A DNA stretch of 45,979 nt, from positions 1 through 45,979 of the IMG/VR virus record IMGVR_UViG_3300042923_000305; one strand, written 5' to 3'. The position numbers and the translations under genes were made by a program. The DNA is from a virus. Position 1 is the first letter of the stretch. Each line of letters begins with the position of its first letter. Shown piece after piece: positions 14,242 to 22,328 of this stretch. Under the pieces are notes generated by a model. It did not search any database, was not told the origin of the DNA, and saw nothing but the letters and a program-made list of their open reading frames with translations.

Positions 14242-14362
14242 ATGTGGATGGCGGAATAGGTAGACGCATGAGTCGATAAGGTTTGCAAATTGTGGGATAG
14301 CCAAAAGACCACGAAGATCGTAAGATAGCAAACCGTGCAAGGTGCAAATCCTTGCCCACATT
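14242..14362 (+). ncRNA. tRNA-like element without a normal anticodon arm
   Basis: The ends fold as a tRNA: acceptor ATGTGGA (14242-14248) with CCCACAT (14355-14361), one A-C mismatch; T8-G9; D arm GCG-GAATAGGTAGA-CGC (14251-14267) as in tRNA-Leu; T arm CAAGG-TGCAAAT-CCTTG (14338-14354). Between D and T arms lie 70 bases where a tRNA-Leu has about 32. They hold a perfect 7-bp stem GGTTTGC/GCAAACC (14280-14286 with 14328-14334) and inner hairpins, but no 5-bp stem with a 7-base loop and U33. It does not encode CCA. A decoding function is therefore unlikely. Confidence 0.6.
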
Positions 14363-14454
14363 GATTAAGGTGACAAGTCCACCCGACCCAAGTTGAAGTT
14401 GAGTCTTGCGCGGCATGGGCATCACATAAGGGATCGGGGCTATCCCGGTTGATC

Positions 14455-14480
14455 GAGGGGCCATAAACGGCCTCTCTTTT
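14455..14480 (+). terminator. Intrinsic terminator after the tRNA-like RNA
   Basis: GAGGGGCC-ATAAAC-GGCCTCTC (8 bp, one G-T pair) followed by TTTTATTT. It lies 25 bases before the next gene, so it could be bypassed by antitermination. Confidence 0.8.
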
Positions 14481-14505
14481 ATTTACTATGAGGAGGATGA
14501 CGAAG

Positions 14506-14739
14506 ATGAAAACGAACGATTGGGAAGGTTTCAAGGAATCAGTTATGCCTGTATTGCGCGAAATCATCAGCAAAGAAGTTGTCGCAGAAGTAGAGAAGTT
14601 TTACAAGCAGAAAGAAACAAGGTTGCACAACATTATGGTATACCTTGATCTGCTCTACAAATCACAACAAGCTGGACACGATACGCACCGGGAAATTGAA
14701 CAGGCGTTAAAACAATATCGAGAAGAAGCAGGAATATAA
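14506..14739 (+). CDS. Unknown helical 77-aa protein
   Basis: ATG 14506 has GAGGAGG at nine-base spacing; earlier in-frame ATGs are too close to the site. Almost entirely helical and charged. First gene after the structured RNA. No family recognised. Confidence 0.65.
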   Translation: MKTNDWEGFKESVMPVLREIISKEVVAEVEKFYKQKETRLHNIMVYLDLLYKSQQAGHDTHREIEQALKQYREEAGI

Positions 14740-14746
14740 GCAAAGA

Positions 14747-14783
14747 AACAAGCACAGCAGCCATTGAGCCGCATGTGCTTGTT
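14747..14783 (+). terminator. Hairpin, possible attenuator
   Basis: AACAAGCACA (14747-14756) pairs perfectly with TGTGCTTGTT (14774-14783). The following TTGTGATAA is a weak T-tract, so termination is probably partial. Confidence 0.5.
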
Positions 14784-14804
14784 TTGTGATAAGGAGGCAC
14801 ATAC

Positions 14805-14999
14805 ATGCTACGTGTCAATCCACAAACAGGCACCATTAACTTAAACGGACATATCATCACCCGTAAGGATGCGACAGAGATCCAAAACGCATTTTGGTTG
14901 CATGACCAGTCCGAGACCATGCGCCGCGTAAAAGAGCAACAGATGGGCCGTAAGCTGCAAAAGCGTGAGGTTGAGACGCATGAAAGGTATGGGGGATGA
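14805..14999 (+). CDS. Unknown 64-aa protein
   Basis: ATG 14805 after AAGGAGGCACATAC. A short beta-like start (INLNGHIITRKDATEI) and a basic helical tail. ATGA overlap with the next gene. No family recognised. Confidence 0.6.
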   Translation: MLRVNPQTGTINLNGHIITRKDATEIQNAFWLHDQSETMRRVKEQQMGRKLQKREVETHERYGG

Positions 15000-15142
15000 A
15001 GCGCCGCAACTGGGTAGCGGGCATAGGCGTAGGCTGCGTATGCTTTGCTGGATTCGTATCTGAACGCAATTTACTGGTAGGAATACTATTTTTAGTTGTG
15101 GGATCGGCAACAATACGCTATGCATTGGAGGATGGACGGTGA
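14996..15142 (+). CDS. Small membrane protein (48 aa)
   Basis: ATG 14996 overlaps the previous stop. After a basic start (MKRRNW) come two hydrophobic segments, VAGIGVGCVCFAGFV and LLVGILFLVVGSATI, so the product is probably a two-helix membrane protein. It is far from the lysis genes; function unknown. Confidence 0.65.
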   Translation: MKRRNWVAGIGVGCVCFAGFVSERNLLVGILFLVVGSATIRYALEDGR

Positions 15143-15588
15143 GCAAAATGGTAGTAGACGGAGTAAGGGAACACATTCATAACGGCGGTGTCTCCTTCGA
15201 GGTGACAAATGCTAACGGGCCAACTATTAAAATTAGCGCCGATCACTTTGGCAATGTAACAAATCAAATTAATTTGCACGTAACAAGACAATCGTTGCTT
15301 AATCTGGCGGCAATGTTTACAGAGGCAGCACAAGCGGAATACGACGAGCCTTACTGCTGTGCGAGTGAATCCCATGTAGTTGATAAAGAGACCGGAAAGT
15401 ATAAGCAAGGAGAATGGACAGAGGAAGAAAAGGAACAAATCATTCAACTCATGAGCAACGCAGAAGGGAAAGAGATCGTTCGCACGGAAAACGGGATCAA
15501 AACAGCAGATGGATACAAGAGTTGGCCTTGGAACGGGCTGTACAATGACTTTAATAAGGTTGGAAGCTTAGTAAACGGTGCGCTATGA
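15139..15588 (+). CDS. Unknown 149-aa protein
   Basis: GTG 15139 (GTGA overlap). The first half is beta-rich (GVSFEVTNANGPTIKISADHF), the second acidic and helical with a Cys pair (YCC). No family recognised. Part of the pre-terminase small-gene run. Confidence 0.65.
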   Translation: MSKMVVDGVREHIHNGGVSFEVTNANGPTIKISADHFGNVTNQINLHVTRQSLLNLAAMFTEAAQAEYDEPYCCASESHVVDKETGKYKQGEWTEEEKEQIIQLMSNAEGKEIVRTENGIKTADGYKSWPWNGLYNDFNKVGSLVNGAL

Positions 15589-15755
15589 AACCTGAAGCAC
15601 CTCCCTTATACCGCACACTAACCCTACGCTATGACATGGCTAATGATCGCGCAGAGTATGATAACCCCGATGAGATGACGTATATCGAGGTTTTAGGCCT
15701 GATCAAGTACATTGAGATGATGTTGACGGCTGAGATTGTGAAGGATTCTGAATAA
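15585..15755 (+). CDS. Unknown 56-aa protein
   Basis: ATG 15585 overlaps the previous stop. Ends in a hydrophobic-charged helix (LGLIKYIEMMLTAEIV). No family recognised. Confidence 0.6.
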   Translation: MKPEAPPLYRTLTLRYDMANDRAEYDNPDEMTYIEVLGLIKYIEMMLTAEIVKDSE

Positions 15756-15851
15756 TTATGCAAAGTTTATGCAAAAAGTGGTCAAAAAAGCGGCCTTTAT
15801 ACTTTGAATATTGAATAAACAGCGAATAATCGAGTTTTAGAGGTGAAAATT

Positions 15852-15998
15852 ATGAAGATTGATCAACAACAATCAATCAAGGCTATGCAAAAGAGCAAGA
15901 GGAAAGTAAAACCGCAATATTATTTTGTAATAAGCACCGCACAGTATAAACAATGGGAAAAACGTGTGGTTTATCAAGGCAGGCAGATCATCTGTTAG
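15852..15998 (+). CDS. Unknown basic 48-aa protein
   Basis: ATG 15852 follows GAGGTGAAAATT. Lys/Gln-rich start, then YYFVISTAQYKQWEKRVVYQ. The 96 bases before it contain no gene; a TATACT at 15798 could be a -10 but lacks a good -35. Confidence 0.5.
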   Translation: MKIDQQQSIKAMQKSKRKVKPQYYFVISTAQYKQWEKRVVYQGRQIIC

Positions 15999-16010
15999 GA
16001 GGTGCTAAAT

Positions 16011-16145
16011 GTGACTCATGAATGCGAAGAGAACGACACAAAAGGGTTAGGGGAATGGAAAGTATTTTATGATGATGGAGAATGGTGGCTAAGGTCAGAT
16101 GATGGGTGTTACACGCAAGTTCGTTACTGCCCGTTTTGTGGATAA
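16011..16145 (+). CDS. Unknown 44-aa protein with C-terminal CPFCG
   Basis: GTG 16011 has AGGAGG eight bases upstream. Trp/Asp-rich, ending in YCPFCG; with Cys5 and Cys33 these residues could bind zinc. No family recognised. Confidence 0.55.
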   Translation: MTHECEENDTKGLGEWKVFYDDGEWWLRSDDGCYTQVRYCPFCG

Positions 16146-16171
16146 AAACTATAGTGAGGAGGTTAACCGTA

Positions 16172-16384
16172 ATGTCGAAACGTGAGATTTACGTATATCC
16201 AGCAGAAGAACCAAAGATGACAAAAGACCACAATGGGCTGCCGGGTATGGATTTCGGTTCAAACATCTACATTGACCGCGAAACAGAAGTTTATGACGTT
16301 GACGGCATAAAGCTGACAGCTACACAGGCTAAATGGTTGGCATATGTTTATAACGCATATCAAAAGGATAAAGACAAACGTTGA
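16172..16384 (+). CDS. Unknown 70-aa protein
   Basis: ATG 16172 after GAGGAGGTTAACCGTA. Beta-like centre (NIYIDRETEVYDVDGIKL) and a Tyr/Lys-rich helix at the end. Sits 12 bases before the small terminase. Confidence 0.6.
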   Translation: MSKREIYVYPAEEPKMTKDHNGLPGMDFGSNIYIDRETEVYDVDGIKLTATQAKWLAYVYNAYQKDKDKR

Positions 16385-16396
16385 GGAGGTAACCAC

Positions 16397-16897
16397 ATGG
16401 CAGGAAGACCAAGCAAATATGAATCCAATGTAAAGCCGAAACTCCTGCTGATCGAAGCATGGTGCAGGGATGGATTAACGGATGCCGATATATGCAAAAA
16501 CATCGATGTACACGTCGGAACATTTTGTGAGTATAAGAACAAATATCCCGAATTACGGGAAGCCTTAAAGCGTAGCAAGGAAGCAGCGGACATTTTAGTC
16601 GAGAACATGCTATATAAACGGGCCATGGGATACGAGTTTACCGAAGTGACTGAGGAGTTAACCGAGAATGGCATGGTCGAGACAAAACGAGTCAAGAAGC
16701 AAATGGCCCCTGATACAACGGCTCAGATATTCTGGCTTAAGAATCGCAGGCCGCGAGAATGGCGAGATAAACAAGAAGTCGAAGCCATAAACCACAACAT
16801 GAATACAGACGTAACCGCCATGACTCCAGAAGAACGGAGGGAGAGGATTGCAGAGCTTGACCGAAAGCGAAGAATTGGAACTGCTGAAACTACTTGA
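16397..16897 (+). CDS. terS: Terminase small subunit
   Basis: A 166-aa protein. The N-terminal segment (MAGRPSKYESNVKPKLLLIEAWCRDGLTDADICKNI, read in pieces) is a helix-turn-helix DNA-recognition domain of small terminases, followed by LREALKRSKEAADILVENMLYKRAMGYEFTE-type oligomerisation helices and APDTTAQIFWLKNRRPREWRDK, a block found in many small terminases. It should bind the packaging site and feed DNA to TerL, which overlaps it by 50 bases. ATG 16397 follows TGAGGAGGTAACCAC. Confidence 0.9.
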   Translation: MAGRPSKYESNVKPKLLLIEAWCRDGLTDADICKNIDVHVGTFCEYKNKYPELREALKRSKEAADILVENMLYKRAMGYEFTEVTEELTENGMVETKRVKKQMAPDTTAQIFWLKNRRPREWRDKQEVEAINHNMNTDVTAMTPEERRERIAELDRKRRIGTAETT

Positions 16898-18386
16898 GGA
16901 AGAGGAACGGTATCAAGCTGCCACTAATTACTATGAGTACGTAAAATACACACACGGAAGAATGTACGGATACACACGGCATGGTGAGTACATTTGCAAT
17001 GTGTTAAATGATGCTATAGAAAAGCGTGTTCAGATGTTTTCTGGGAATGCACCAATTGAGACACAATATATTATGCTCAGCGTTCCGCCGCAACATGGTA
17101 AGTCGATGCATGCTACTGAAACGTTCCCTAGCTACTTCCTAGGGCGCTTTCCAGATGAAGGGGTTATCGAGGTTTCCTATAACGAAGGTTTTGCCGAGAA
17201 GTTCGGAGGACGCAATAAAGACAAGATGACCGCATATGGCAAAGATTTATTTAATGTCGAGGTATCCAAAGACACGCAGTCTAAAAGCGAATGGGCCGTA
17301 TCTGTGGACGGAAATAAGACTCGCGGAGGTATGATGTCCAGAGGGATCATGTCCGGGGTAACCGGATCATCTTGGGGCGATTGCATCATCATTGATGACC
17401 CGATCAAGAACCGCGAGGAGGCCAACTCTGAGACAATCAGAGAGAAGCACTGGCAGGAGTGGCAAGACTCCATTTCTACCCGTATCCATCCCGGTGCGAT
17501 TGTGATTCTGATTATGACGCGATGGCACGAGGATGATCTATGCGGCAGACTGTTAAATCCAGAGTATGCCAAACCTCTACCATGGAAAGTAATAAACCTT
17601 CCCCTAGAAGCTGAGGGAAACGACTTGTTAGGGCGAGCAGTTGGAGAACCGTTATGGCCAAACCGATATGGATATGACTTTATCGAAGTGCGTAAAGGAT
17701 ATCCTGCTTCCTTTAACGCATTATACCAGGGTAGACCAACCGCCCAAGAAGGGAACATGGTCAAGCGGGATTGGTGGAAATACTACGAAAGCAATCCTCC
17801 ACGATGGGATCAGCTTATCCTATCCGTAGATGCCAGCTTTAAAGATACCAAGGACAGCGCAAAATGCTCCATACAGGTGTGGGGCAGACATGATGGGTAC
17901 ATTTACATGGTGGACAATAACACCGCTAGAATGGACTTTGTAACGACTATACGGGCCATCATGAACATACTTCAGAAGCATCCAGCTATCGGAGCCAAGT
18001 ACATTGAGGATAAAGCCAACGGATCAGCGATTATCTCCATGCTCAACAAAAAGATAGGCGGTTTTATTCCGGTCAAAGCTGACAGCGGTACAGGCGGAAA
18101 AGAAGCGCGGGTATCCGCAATTAGCCCGTGGATTGAATCAGGAAATGTGTGGTTACCGCGTCATCAGGAATGGGTGCATGATTTTGTGGAAGAAGTCGCA
18201 AGTTTCCCGAACGGTCAGTACGCAGACCAAGTGGATGCCATGAGCCAAGCACTGGCGCAGTTAATCCCGGCAATAGGTGTTGGCCTTAACCCATGGGACG
18301 CAAACCCTGATATTAAACATAAAAAGGCCGAGCTAGATGCCTTTGACGATTTTGCAGAAAGTGAGTCTGGAAGCGCATGGGGGTGA
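16848..18386 (+). CDS. terL: Terminase large subunit
   Basis: A 512-aa packaging motor. Walker A is SVPPQHGKS (about residues 79-86) and Walker B CIIIDDP (about 180-186); a motor-coupling TRWHEDDLCGRL follows. The nuclease domain begins at LSVDASFKDTKDSAK (about 325) with its catalytic Asp and continues to DQVDAMSQALAQL near the end. TTG 16848 lies in GGGAGAGGATTG inside terS. Cleavage mode (headful or site-specific) cannot be told from this alone. Confidence 0.93.
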   Translation: MQSLTESEELELLKLLEEEERYQAATNYYEYVKYTHGRMYGYTRHGEYICNVLNDAIEKRVQMFSGNAPIETQYIMLSVPPQHGKSMHATETFPSYFLGRFPDEGVIEVSYNEGFAEKFGGRNKDKMTAYGKDLFNVEVSKDTQSKSEWAVSVDGNKTRGGMMSRGIMSGVTGSSWGDCIIIDDPIKNREEANSETIREKHWQEWQDSISTRIHPGAIVILIMTRWHEDDLCGRLLNPEYAKPLPWKVINLPLEAEGNDLLGRAVGEPLWPNRYGYDFIEVRKGYPASFNALYQGRPTAQEGNMVKRDWWKYYESNPPRWDQLILSVDASFKDTKDSAKCSIQVWGRHDGYIYMVDNNTARMDFVTTIRAIMNILQKHPAIGAKYIEDKANGSAIISMLNKKIGGFIPVKADSGTGGKEARVSAISPWIESGNVWLPRHQEWVHDFVEEVASFPNGQYADQVDAMSQALAQLIPAIGVGLNPWDANPDIKHKKAELDAFDDFAESESGSAWG

Positions 18387-18390
18387 TAGA

Positions 18391-18639
18391 GTGGATTACT
18401 ATATACCAAGTTTCTGGATTGCGTTAACGGTCTTATTGATGTCCTTACCCATCGCTCATTATTACGCTGCATATAAAACTGCACAGAAGAACGCGGAGTT
18501 TCAAAAAGACACCATTAGCCGCCTCATTAACCGTGAGCCTGTTACCTATCAAGAGGTTAACCAAACACCACCACAGCCAAGCACAGAGCGTTACAACGCA
18601 TGGGGCAATGAGATTGTGGACATAAGAGATTCCGATTAG
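18391..18639 (+). CDS. Small membrane-anchored protein
   Basis: About 82 aa from GTG 18391 (GGGGGTGATAGA). One N-terminal membrane helix (FWIALTVLLMSLPIAHYYAA) and a hydrophilic tail with a Pro/Gln-rich part. Lies between terL and portal. Function unknown; a membrane-linked role in late infection is possible. Confidence 0.6.
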   Translation: MDYYIPSFWIALTVLLMSLPIAHYYAAYKTAQKNAEFQKDTISRLINREPVTYQEVNQTPPQPSTERYNAWGNEIVDIRDSD

Positions 18640-18660
18640 TCGCTAACGCGGCTTTTTATT
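18638..18660 (+). terminator. Intrinsic terminator before the portal gene
   Basis: AGTCGC-TAAC-GCGGCT (one T-G pair) followed by TTTTTATTTTG, directly after the membrane-protein stop. Short stem, probably partial. Confidence 0.6.
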
Positions 18661-18678
18661 TTGCGCTGGGGGTGACGT

Positions 18679-20841
18679 ATGGCAAAGCTATTAGACAAAG
18701 CCGCTGAGATGTTTGGCGAGGTCAAGGGGATATTTAACAGCACAGAGCCGCCAAAGCCAAACGACGAAGAAATCAACACACCGGATCAACAAAAGCTCTA
18801 TCAAATGGCTGAGTATGACTACAACGTATTCCGCAGCAAACGCCAGCCATTCGAGGACATATGGCGCAAGGAACAGCAGATGTGGGTAGGAGACCACTGG
18901 AAAGGCTTGAGAGCTCCGGACAACGGACCATACCCTGAACGTATGGAGTATGTAGGCAACTACGCATGGAGCCAAATAGAGTCTGTTGTAGCGCGTCTTA
19001 CAGGGTGGGTACCAACGCCTGACTTTGAAGCCACTGAACCGGGGGACGACGAGAAAGCCGCATTGCTCAATGTATTTATGCCGTGGGAGCTTAACCGCAT
19101 CAAGTTTAAGCAAAAACACATTCGAGCCGTTAGGCGCATGGTCATTCACGGTACACTGCTGTACAAGGTAATCTATGACCCAACAGTCGAGGGTGGCAGG
19201 GGAATCAATCGCTACAACGGGCAAAACGACATCATCCCGCTTAACTTTGGCTCATTCTTTCCTGACCCAGCGATTAAAGACTTTATCGACATGCAAAAAG
19301 GCCGGGCGCACATCATCAACAACCTGCTGACATTGGATTACATACGGCAACGGTGGCCGGAGCAGGGTGTCAAGGTAATGGCCGACAACAAGTCAAGCGA
19401 TACGGAAATCTTTGATATTGACGGCGAGACGATCACCGGAACAAGCAAGAACAACGAAGACAACCGGACAACCGTCAATGTGCTGGAATATTGGTACAAG
19501 GGTACACCTAAGTACATGAGTACCGAGGACCAACAGCTATTTAAAGAACTGGCTGCATCCAACCTAGCCGAAGGAAAAGACCCGTTAGAAGCTGAGCAAA
19601 AGTCAAAGGGACAGGCAAAGGGCATTCATTGTCTGTATGTTACGACAAACGGCGTTTTTCTGGAGCATAAATCCTATGTGTATGATCATGGTCAATATCC
19701 CATCGTAGCCCGGACATTATTCCCCGAGGAAAACAACCCATGGGGCAAGGGTTATATGCGCGACATGATCGCACCGCAGACGTTTTACAATCGATTTGTT
19801 GAGTTGGCTATCGAGGTTACCGCCAAGATGGGCAATAGCGCCATCATATACGGAACAGGGGCCAGCATAACCGAGGCGTTTAAAACGATATGGAAGCGAT
19901 TTAGGAGCAAACCTGGGGCTATGTTGCCCGTACAAGGTGACGTGAATCAAGTCAAAGAGCTTCAGGGCGTACCGCCTAACCCTGGCATCTACCAGTACAT
20001 TCAACACTTCCTGGAGATGATGCAGAAGATACCGGGTATGTTTGACTCTGCAAACGGTGCATCTAATCCCAACGTCACCAGCGGACGGCAGTCAGAAGCG
20101 TTGATATCGGCAGCGCAGGGTAGGCTATCCAACTCTGCTGAACTCATCGAAGATGCCGTGCAAGAGGTCATTGAGCAGTACATCGAATTGTGCGCTCAGT
20201 TTTACTCGACTGAGAGAGTGGCGCGTATCACCGGAAAGGATGTTTCGTTCAGCCGCGAGGCCATCGTTTCGCAGGCACCGACCAATTACGACACCGGAGA
20301 GGTGATGGTTAATCCAATGACAGGCGAGGAAACGCCACAGGAGATTCCAGTTATTGAAGAATACGTGCCCCAGTTTGACGTAAAGGTAAATATCGGCGTT
20401 GAAAAGCCGAGAGACCGTGAATATTACATCCAAACGGCGTTTAACCTGCTGAAATCCATTGATCCAGCCACAGGAATGCCGATGATCGACGCACAAGGCG
20501 TGAAATATACCGTCGAAAATGGTCGTATGGAGCCGATGAGCGTCATTGAAGAACGAATGAACGTTGCTCAACAGCAAATGATGCAGATGCAGCAACTACA
20601 ACAAACGGTTGAACAGCTTACGGCTGAGCTACAAGCCTCACAAGAGCAACTAGGCGCAACCGTAGACGTAGCAGCAGAAGCTCAGTTACGTGACCAGACG
20701 GGTATGGTAGAAGCTGAAAAGGCGCAACGCGATGAAGTCATGAAGCAAAGCGATACAGAGCATAAGCGCAACATGGATATGCAGAAGATGGACCTGGAGC
20801 GTCAGAAAGTAGCGCTTATGGGCCAACGTAACCAAATGTAG
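18679..20841 (+). CDS. Portal protein, P22-like
   Basis: A 720-aa protein, close to the P22 portal in length (725). An N-terminal alpha/beta region begins with YDYNVFRSKRQPFEDIWRKEQQMWVGDHW (read in pieces, about residues 48-76) and has a conserved-looking NYAWSQIESVVARLTG. A mid-protein segment carries NPWGKGYMRDMIAPQTFYN. The C-terminal ~110 residues are a Gln/Met-rich coiled coil, as in the P22 barrel. Twelve copies should form the vertex for DNA entry and tail attachment. Confidence 0.88.
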   Translation: MAKLLDKAAEMFGEVKGIFNSTEPPKPNDEEINTPDQQKLYQMAEYDYNVFRSKRQPFEDIWRKEQQMWVGDHWKGLRAPDNGPYPERMEYVGNYAWSQIESVVARLTGWVPTPDFEATEPGDDEKAALLNVFMPWELNRIKFKQKHIRAVRRMVIHGTLLYKVIYDPTVEGGRGINRYNGQNDIIPLNFGSFFPDPAIKDFIDMQKGRAHIINNLLTLDYIRQRWPEQGVKVMADNKSSDTEIFDIDGETITGTSKNNEDNRTTVNVLEYWYKGTPKYMSTEDQQLFKELAASNLAEGKDPLEAEQKSKGQAKGIHCLYVTTNGVFLEHKSYVYDHGQYPIVARTLFPEENNPWGKGYMRDMIAPQTFYNRFVELAIEVTAKMGNSAIIYGTGASITEAFKTIWKRFRSKPGAMLPVQGDVNQVKELQGVPPNPGIYQYIQHFLEMMQKIPGMFDSANGASNPNVTSGRQSEALISAAQGRLSNSAELIEDAVQEVIEQYIELCAQFYSTERVARITGKDVSFSREAIVSQAPTNYDTGEVMVNPMTGEETPQEIPVIEEYVPQFDVKVNIGVEKPRDREYYIQTAFNLLKSIDPATGMPMIDAQGVKYTVENGRMEPMSVIEERMNVAQQQMMQMQQLQQTVEQLTAELQASQEQLGATVDVAAEAQLRDQTGMVEAEKAQRDEVMKQSDTEHKRNMDMQKMDLERQKVALMGQRNQM

Positions 20842-20867
20842 GACCTGTGCAGTCGTGTGCAGGTCCT
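20840..20867 (+). terminator. Hairpin after the portal gene
   Basis: AGGACCTG (20840-20847) and CAGGTCCT (20860-20867) form a perfect 8-bp stem. Only TTTG follows, so it may tune rather than stop expression of the capsid genes. Confidence 0.55.
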
Positions 20868-20923
20868 TTGTTATGCCTATTCCCAGCGCCAACCATAGCG
20901 CCATTTGATAAGGAGTGTTACCC

Positions 20924-21880
20924 ATGAGTGAAGAAATCGCCAACCATAGCGACGATATTCAGCAAGATACAGAAACCGAAGCAGTTTATGAAAGCTTTGG
21001 TGTAACGCCAACAGTTAAGAGTGAAGAAATTGAATTCCCGAGCATGGATGAACCTGACGAAGAACCCGAGGGCGAATCGGATCCCACCACAGAACCGGAA
21101 CAGCCGAAGGGCATCAAAGTCAAGTACAACGGAGAAGAAAAGCTTGTCAGCGAAGAAGAAGCCCCTACATTGCTCCAGAAGGGCCTTAACTATGACAAGG
21201 TGCAACAACGTCTCCAAGAGCAGCAAACGGCATTAGACAGGGTGGCACGTCTTCAGGGGTACAACAATCACGCCGAGCTTGTAGCCAACCTGGACAAGAT
21301 TGAGAGCGAGCAACGGCTAGCCAAAGAACGCCAGTTTGCAGAGCTTGAACAACGCATGTTAGACCAGCTTCTCGCTTCCGGTGTTGATGAGGACGTAGCA
21401 AGAGATTACGTCAATAACAATCCTGTTGTACAAGAAAATCGCAGATTTAAACAACAGTTGGAACAGGAACAACAGATTAAGCAAAAAGAAGCCGAAGACC
21501 GCGCCGGAGCAATGAGGTGGTCTGAGTTCTTCTCTGCTTTTCCACAATTGGAAAATGAGTGGAATGAAGCTCATGCCAAAGGCGAAACGGCCAAATGGAT
21601 TACGGACGAATTCGGCGACTACATCGTCAAGGGATACCACCCCACAGACGCTTATAAACTCGCTAACATGTCCTCCATTCAGGCGCAGCAAAAGAAGCAA
21701 ACAGAACAAAAGATTATCAAGCAACAGCAATTAGGCGCACGGGCAAAGGTGGAGTCAAACGGCGTTTCGGAAATCGAAAATGATGCTATTTCGCCTGTCC
21801 AGGTTGCGCTTGCTGAGATGTACGGTGTTTCGCCGGACAGCGTTCGCAAACAACAAAAAATCATTCAAAGCAGGAGGTAA
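20924..21880 (+). CDS. Scaffolding protein
   Basis: About 318 aa from ATG 20924 (AAGGAG upstream). The layout is typical of scaffolds: a very acidic disordered N-terminus (residues 1-65), a long Gln/Glu/Arg coiled coil (about 85-200) and a helical C-terminus ending in basic residues (QKIIQSRR), the usual coat-binding end. It precedes the decoration and coat genes. Confidence 0.82.
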   Translation: MSEEIANHSDDIQQDTETEAVYESFGVTPTVKSEEIEFPSMDEPDEEPEGESDPTTEPEQPKGIKVKYNGEEKLVSEEEAPTLLQKGLNYDKVQQRLQEQQTALDRVARLQGYNNHAELVANLDKIESEQRLAKERQFAELEQRMLDQLLASGVDEDVARDYVNNNPVVQENRRFKQQLEQEQQIKQKEAEDRAGAMRWSEFFSAFPQLENEWNEAHAKGETAKWITDEFGDYIVKGYHPTDAYKLANMSSIQAQQKKQTEQKIIKQQQLGARAKVESNGVSEIENDAISPVQVALAEMYGVSPDSVRKQQKIIQSRR

Positions 21881-21884
21881 TCAC

Positions 21885-22313
21885 ATGGCTTTTGTATGGC
21901 ATCAGAACTCAGATTCGCGCCTTCCCAAGATCATCAGCAACATCCCGTTTACAGCTTCCACTACCTTCACCTATGGTCAAGCCTTGATTGTATCGAGCAG
22001 CACAGGTAAGTGGGTAACTGCCGTAGCAGCCGGGCCGATTGGCGGTATTTACAACGGTCCTACAGTAACCACTCCAGCTAGTCCCGACCAGTACCCAGAG
22101 GTCATTGAGGCGCGTCCTGGCGATGAGTTTACCGTGGATTATGTCGGCACACCGGACGCAACGTTCCTTCCCGGAATGGCATCTGCTGACATCTCATCTG
22201 GCGGTCTCACGCTCAATTCGGCTGACGTTACTGGCGGTCCATGCGCGATCTTGTCTGTAAATACAACAAAGACTCAGGCGGTTGTACGTATCAAAAACCG
22301 CCAGTTTAGCTAA
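21885..22313 (+). CDS. Head decoration/stabilisation protein
   Basis: A 142-aa beta-rich protein (many Thr, Val, Gly, Pro) from ATG 21885 behind AGGAGGTAATCAC. No signal peptide. Its place between scaffold and coat matches phage decoration proteins of gpD-like function. No sequence motif secures this. Confidence 0.65.
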   Translation: MAFVWHQNSDSRLPKIISNIPFTASTTFTYGQALIVSSSTGKWVTAVAAGPIGGIYNGPTVTTPASPDQYPEVIEARPGDEFTVDYVGTPDATFLPGMASADISSGGLTLNSADVTGGPCAILSVNTTKTQAVVRIKNRQFS

Positions 22314-22328
22314 GGGGAGGCGTAAACC

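Larger units (their letters stand above)
14226..14480 (+). ncRNA. Structured leader RNA with tRNA-like cloverleaf and terminator
   Basis: There is no good reading frame between 14209 and 14505. Instead the sequence starts with a tRNA-like fold (14242-14362), continues with further small hairpins (GGTG-ACAAGTC-CACC at 14369; CGGG-GCTAT-CCCG near 14435) and ends in an intrinsic terminator (14455-14480). The start is set by the extended -10 and is approximate. It may be a free-standing RNA of about 255 bases or the attenuated leader of the late operon. Confidence 0.65.

Noticed and set aside
14242-14362. Ordinary tRNA-Leu gene
   Set aside because: The end arms fit, but the element is about 121 bases and has no 5-bp anticodon stem with a 7-base loop and U33. 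The excess of about 37 bases is too short for a group I intron. Reported as tRNA-like instead.
14338-14362. tRNA 3'-end as an attP core
   Set aside because: Phage attP sites that copy tRNA ends usually go with tyrosine integrases. This phage has a serine recombinase 23 kb away, and the whole cloverleaf, not just the 3' end, is present.
17177-17764. Minus-strand open frame opposite terL
   Set aside because: No ribosome site or promoter; composition typical of a shadow frame. TerL is certain on the plus strand.
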